A stretch of 9,393 nucleotides of DNA from Lachnospiraceae bacterium (GTDB taxonomy: Bacteria; Bacillota_A; Clostridia; Lachnospirales; Lachnospiraceae). Each line of letters begins with the position of its first letter. Within the stretch, counting starts at the first letter, position 1. Of the stretch, positions 7,103 to 9,393 are shown one piece after another. The notes below the pieces were generated by a model that saw only the letters and a list, made by a program, of their open reading frames with translations, searched no databases and was not told the origin of the DNA. A program made the position numbers and the translations under genes. The stretch is taken from contig JAGDBR010000206.1 in the NCBI GenBank assembly GCA_017958935.1, positions 1-9,393 on the forward strand. The letters run 5' to 3'.

Positions 7103-7807
7103 ATGGCGAAAAAAGAAACCATTTTCGAACGCATCGAAAAAAAATACATCCTCGACGAGGCGCAGTACAGAGGCCTGACGGCGCGTCTGCCGGCGCACAT
7201 GCGGCCGGACGCGTTCGGCGAGCAGACGCTGATGAGCCTCTACTACGACACGCCGGACTACGACCTGATCCGCCGCTCCCTGGACCGGCCGGTCTACAAG
7301 GAAAAGCTGCGGCTGCGGTCCTACGGGTATCCCGTGAAGGACGTCGTGTACCTGGAACTGAAAAAGAAGTACAAGGGCGTCGTCTACAAGCGGCGGGAGG
7401 CCTTCCCGGCCGACCGGGCCGAGGCGTTCCTGAACGGGACCTACGACCCGCCGAAGATGTCGCAGATCCTGAAGGAGATCCGCTACTTCACGGATTTCTA
7501 CCGGACGGTGCCGAAGATGATGATCCTGTACGAACGGACGGCCTATCTGTCCGTGACGAACGAACCCGTCCGCCTGACGATCGACCGGAACATCCGTTAC
7601 CGGGAGATCGGGCTGGACCTGCATTCGGGCACGGAGGGCACCCCCTATTCCAAGACGCCGCTCTACGTGCTGGAACTGAAGGCCGAGGGCGCGATGCCGC
7701 TGTGGCTCGCCGACGCCCTGGCCGAACTGAAGATCTATCCGAACCGTTTTTCCAAATACGGTCGGTGTTATACGAAAAAAGTAATGGAGGAGCGAAATCA
7801 TGCTTGA
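7103..7807 (+). CDS. VTC-domain protein (polyphosphate-polymerase-like, CYTH/TTM superfamily)
   Basis: A soluble 234-residue protein made of a single VTC domain, the fold of the yeast polyphosphate polymerase Vtc4. The charged tunnel motifs are present in order: ERIEKKYIL (9-17), SLYYDTPDY (45-53), KEKLRLRSYG (66-75), YLELKKKYKG with YKRRE (83-99), YERTAY (143-148), VRLTIDRNIRYR (156-167), VLELKAEG (189-196) and FSKYGRCY (216-223). By family analogy, K68/R70/R72, K87, R98, E191 and K218 would bind the nucleotide or polyphosphate and metal. There is no signal peptide or membrane segment, so it should be cytoplasmic. Bacterial members are auto-named polyphosphate polymerases, but activity is largely unproven; another nucleotide- or phosphate-dependent reaction is possible. 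An A8 run (7137-7144) encodes the EKKY motif. The ATG has AAAGGG upstream. The 3' end overlaps the DUF4956 gene by 8 bases, a strong sign of shared function. Confidence 0.9.
   Translation: MAKKETIFERIEKKYILDEAQYRGLTARLPAHMRPDAFGEQTLMSLYYDTPDYDLIRRSLDRPVYKEKLRLRSYGYPVKDVVYLELKKKYKGVVYKRREAFPADRAEAFLNGTYDPPKMSQILKEIRYFTDFYRTVPKMMILYERTAYLSVTNEPVRLTIDRNIRYREIGLDLHSGTEGTPYSKTPLYVLELKAEGAMPLWLADALAELKIYPNRFSKYGRCYTKKVMEERNHA
7786..7792 (+). promoter_or_regulatory. Strong ribosome binding site of the DUF4956 gene
   Basis: GGAGGAG lies 7 bases before the ATG at 7800, inside the 3' end of the VTC gene. It is among the best Shine-Dalgarno matches in the window and supports the 8-base overlapping start. 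Confidence 0.75.
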
Positions 7808-8471
7808 GTCCATTTTAGCCGGAGCAAACCTGAATCTCTGGAAAGTCTGCATCTGCATCCTGGTGGCGGCGCTGCTGGGACTGGCGCTTTCCTTCGTCTA
7901 CATGAAGACGGAGCGCCGTTATTCGAAGGCATTCACGACGTCGATCGTGGTCCTGCCGGCGGCCGTCTGCGCGATCATCGCGCTCGTGAACGGCAACCTC
8001 GGCACGGACATCGCGATCCTGGGCTCGTTCGCCCTGGTCCGTTTCCGTTCCCAGCCCGGGAACGGCAAGGAGATCGCGGTCATCTTCATCGCGATGGGCA
8101 TCGGCCTCGCCGCGGCGACCGGCTACCTGCTGTTCACGGTGATCTTTGCGGCCTTCATGTGCCTGCTGCTCTTCGTGCTCTCGAAGACGAACTTCGGCGG
8201 GAAATATGAAGCCGAAAAGAGCCTGAAGGTCACGATCCCGGAGGACCTGGACTACCAGACAGCCTTCGAGGACGTCTTCAAGCACTACATGGAAAACGTC
8301 ACGCTCGACAACGTCCGCACGACGAACCTCGGCAGCATGTACGAACTGCGTTACTCGTTCACGCTGAAGAAGGGCATGAGCGAAAAGGAAATGATCGACG
8401 CGCTGCGCGTGCGGAACGGAAATCTTCCGATCGTCTGCGGCCTGCGCAGACTCCCCGAATCGGAACTGTAA
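7800..8471 (+). CDS. DUF4956 membrane protein
   Basis: A 223-residue integral membrane protein of the DUF4956 family. Hydrophobic segments lie at about 13-34, 45-63, 92-108 and 109-128. The family hallmark is the conserved loop GSFALVRFRS (75-84) followed by a charged stretch (QPGNGKE) and IAVIFIAMGIGLAAATGY. Residues about 137-223 form a soluble C-terminal domain (SLKVTIPEDLDY...ELRYSFTLKKG...NGNLPIVCG), with alternating strands and helices suggestive of a small ferredoxin/ACT-like fold; this is inference. The biochemical function is not known. Family members commonly sit next to VTC-domain genes, as here, where the two genes overlap by 8 bases. A plausible role is to anchor the VTC protein at the membrane or to pass its product or a signal outward, but that is a guess. 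The start is ATG 7800, with GGAGGAG 7 bases upstream. Confidence 0.88.
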   Translation: MLESILAGANLNLWKVCICILVAALLGLALSFVYMKTERRYSKAFTTSIVVLPAAVCAIIALVNGNLGTDIAILGSFALVRFRSQPGNGKEIAVIFIAMGIGLAAATGYLLFTVIFAAFMCLLLFVLSKTNFGGKYEAEKSLKVTIPEDLDYQTAFEDVFKHYMENVTLDNVRTTNLGSMYELRYSFTLKKGMSEKEMIDALRVRNGNLPIVCGLRRLPESEL

Positions 8472-8475
8472 ACCA

Positions 8476-9393
8476 ATGGAACGGATCAAGATGAAAAAAC
8501 GGATACTCATGCTGCTCGCGGTCCTGGCGCTCGCGGTCTCGTCCTGCACGAACACACGTCCCTCGAACGATACGCCCTCCAAGGAGAGCGTCCCGGCGGA
8601 CATCACGCCGAGCGAGGTCGAGCCGGACGCGCCGGCCCTGGAGGTCAAGAGCCCCTATCAGGCCGATCCCGCAGCGATCACCGATAAACCGAAAGACTTT
8701 TACGCCGCGCCCGAAAGCGGCGCGTACATTGAGATCGTCCTGAAGGACAACGCGACCGAAGCGACAGGCAAGGGCGTCGTCGTGACCGGCAACACGGTCC
8801 TGATCAACGAGAAAGGCGCCTACATGCTGTCCGGTACGCTGACGGACGGCCGGATCCTCGTCGACGTGCCTGCCGCGGACGACGTGATCCTGTACCTGAA
8901 CAATGTCGACATCACGTCGAAGACCTCGGCGCCGATCTACGTACGTTCGGCGGACAAGGCGGTCATCAGCCTGATGCCGGGCACGGACAACAAACTGACC
9001 GATACGATCAGCAGCGCGGACAGCGGGACGGCCCTGACAGCGGCCCTGTTCTCGAAGCCCGACAGGACGCTGAACGGCACCGGCACGCTGACCGTTTACG
9101 CGAATGCGAAGGACGGCATGACGTCGAAGGACGACCTCAAGCTCATGGAGGGCGAGGTCGAGATCCACGCGAAGGACGACGGCGTCGTCGGGAACGATTC
9201 CTTCGTGATGCGCGGCGGCACGCTGAACATCGAGGCGGGCGGCGACGGCGTCAAATCCTCGAAGGAGGAAGCCGGCAAGGGCTTCGTCTTCATCGGGGGC
9301 GGCACGCTGAACGTCCGCGCGGCCGGCGACGGCATCGACGCGGCGACGAGCATCCGCGTCTCGGACGGCAACGTGAACGTCATCGCGGGCGGC
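8476..9393 (+). CDS. Beta-helix carbohydrate-binding-type lipoprotein (Cthe_2159-like), 3' end missing
   Basis: The frame is open from ATG 8476 to the window end, giving 306 residues without a stop. A lipoprotein signal is clear: basic MKKR, a hydrophobic core, then the lipobox VSSC with Cys24 as the lipidation site, so the protein should sit on the outer face of the membrane. Residues about 25-80 are a flexible Pro/Ser/Thr/Glu-rich spacer. Residues about 83-200 hold beta-strand-rich sequence (GAYMLSGTLTDGRILVDV, VILYLNNVDITS). From about 200, DG-containing rungs of a right-handed beta-helix appear. The wording NGTGTLTV...DGMTSKDDL...GGTLNIEAGGDGVKSS matches the Cthe_2159/DUF4353 carbohydrate-binding family as I remember it. 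An in-frame ATG at 8491 gives a more typical MKKR start; both ATGs have only weak GGAA ribosome sites. It follows the DUF4956 gene by 4 bases. The sugar ligand is unknown. Confidence 0.86.
   Translation, partial: MERIKMKKRILMLLAVLALAVSSCTNTRPSNDTPSKESVPADITPSEVEPDAPALEVKSPYQADPAAITDKPKDFYAAPESGAYIEIVLKDNATEATGKGVVVTGNTVLINEKGAYMLSGTLTDGRILVDVPAADDVILYLNNVDITSKTSAPIYVRSADKAVISLMPGTDNKLTDTISSADSGTALTAALFSKPDRTLNGTGTLTVYANAKDGMTSKDDLKLMEGEVEIHAKDDGVVGNDSFVMRGGTLNIEAGGDGVKSSKEEAGKGFVFIGGGTLNVRAAGDGIDAATSIRVSDGNVNVIAGG
9073..9393 (+). repeat. Tandem beta-helix rung repeats within the lipoprotein gene
   Basis: At protein level, rungs with a conserved Asp-Gly pair recur at residues 213, 235, 257 and 285, giving spacings of 22, 22 and 28. 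The rung pattern is roughly GGTLNIxAxGDGVxS. At DNA level, GGCGGCACGCTGAAC occurs at 9214-9228 and again at 9298-9312, and GGCGACGGC at 9241-9249 and 9325-9333, both 84 bases apart. The repeat continues to the window edge. The Asp-Gly turns could bind calcium, as described for this family; that is inference here. Confidence 0.75.

Noticed and set aside
8572..8703. Pro/Ser/Glu-rich region of the lipoprotein as a low-complexity artefact or separate gene
   Set aside because: It is continuous in frame between the lipobox and the beta-strand region, and is a normal flexible spacer after a lipidated cysteine.

Overview
The window is GC-rich bacterial DNA with nine protein genes, all on the + strand and packed almost end to end. 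Several features point to a high-GC, probably anaerobic Bacillota (Clostridia or a relative): clear AGGAGG-type ribosome sites, TTG starts, a PotD with an N-terminal membrane anchor instead of a lipobox, a BmrCD-type split ABC exporter, and a Cthe_2159-like beta-helix lipoprotein. The genus cannot be read from this sequence. No tRNA, rRNA, mobile element, CRISPR array or recognisable promoter was seen, and no gene-free stretch exceeds 63 bases.

Region 1 (1-3311) is a polyamine uptake operon, potABCD. It holds the 3' part of the ATPase gene potA, the two permease genes potB and potC, and the binding protein gene potD. The genes overlap by 11 and 4 bases, and potC and potD are 3 bases apart, so translation is probably coupled. 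A 63-base gap (3312-3374) follows; it contains a GC-rich GAAA-tetraloop hairpin but no T-tract.

Region 2 (3375-7092) encodes the two halves of a heterodimeric ABC exporter. The first subunit has the degenerate ATP-site residues (Asp for the catalytic Glu, Gln for the switch His). The second has the intact Glu and His but an altered LSQGQ signature. Together they make one working and one degenerate ATP site. Its substrate is unknown.

Region 3 (7103-9393, cut by the window end) starts only 10 bases after the exporter. It encodes a VTC-type (polyphosphate-polymerase-like) cytoplasmic protein, a DUF4956 membrane protein, and a lipoprotein with a right-handed beta-helix resembling the Cthe_2159 carbohydrate-binding family. 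This layout (cytoplasmic nucleotide/polyphosphate-tunnel enzyme, membrane protein, surface polymer-binding lipoprotein) looks like a cell-surface system of unknown function. It is the most interesting part of the window. The tight spacing suggests that the exporter and this cassette are co-transcribed, and possibly that all nine genes form one long unit.
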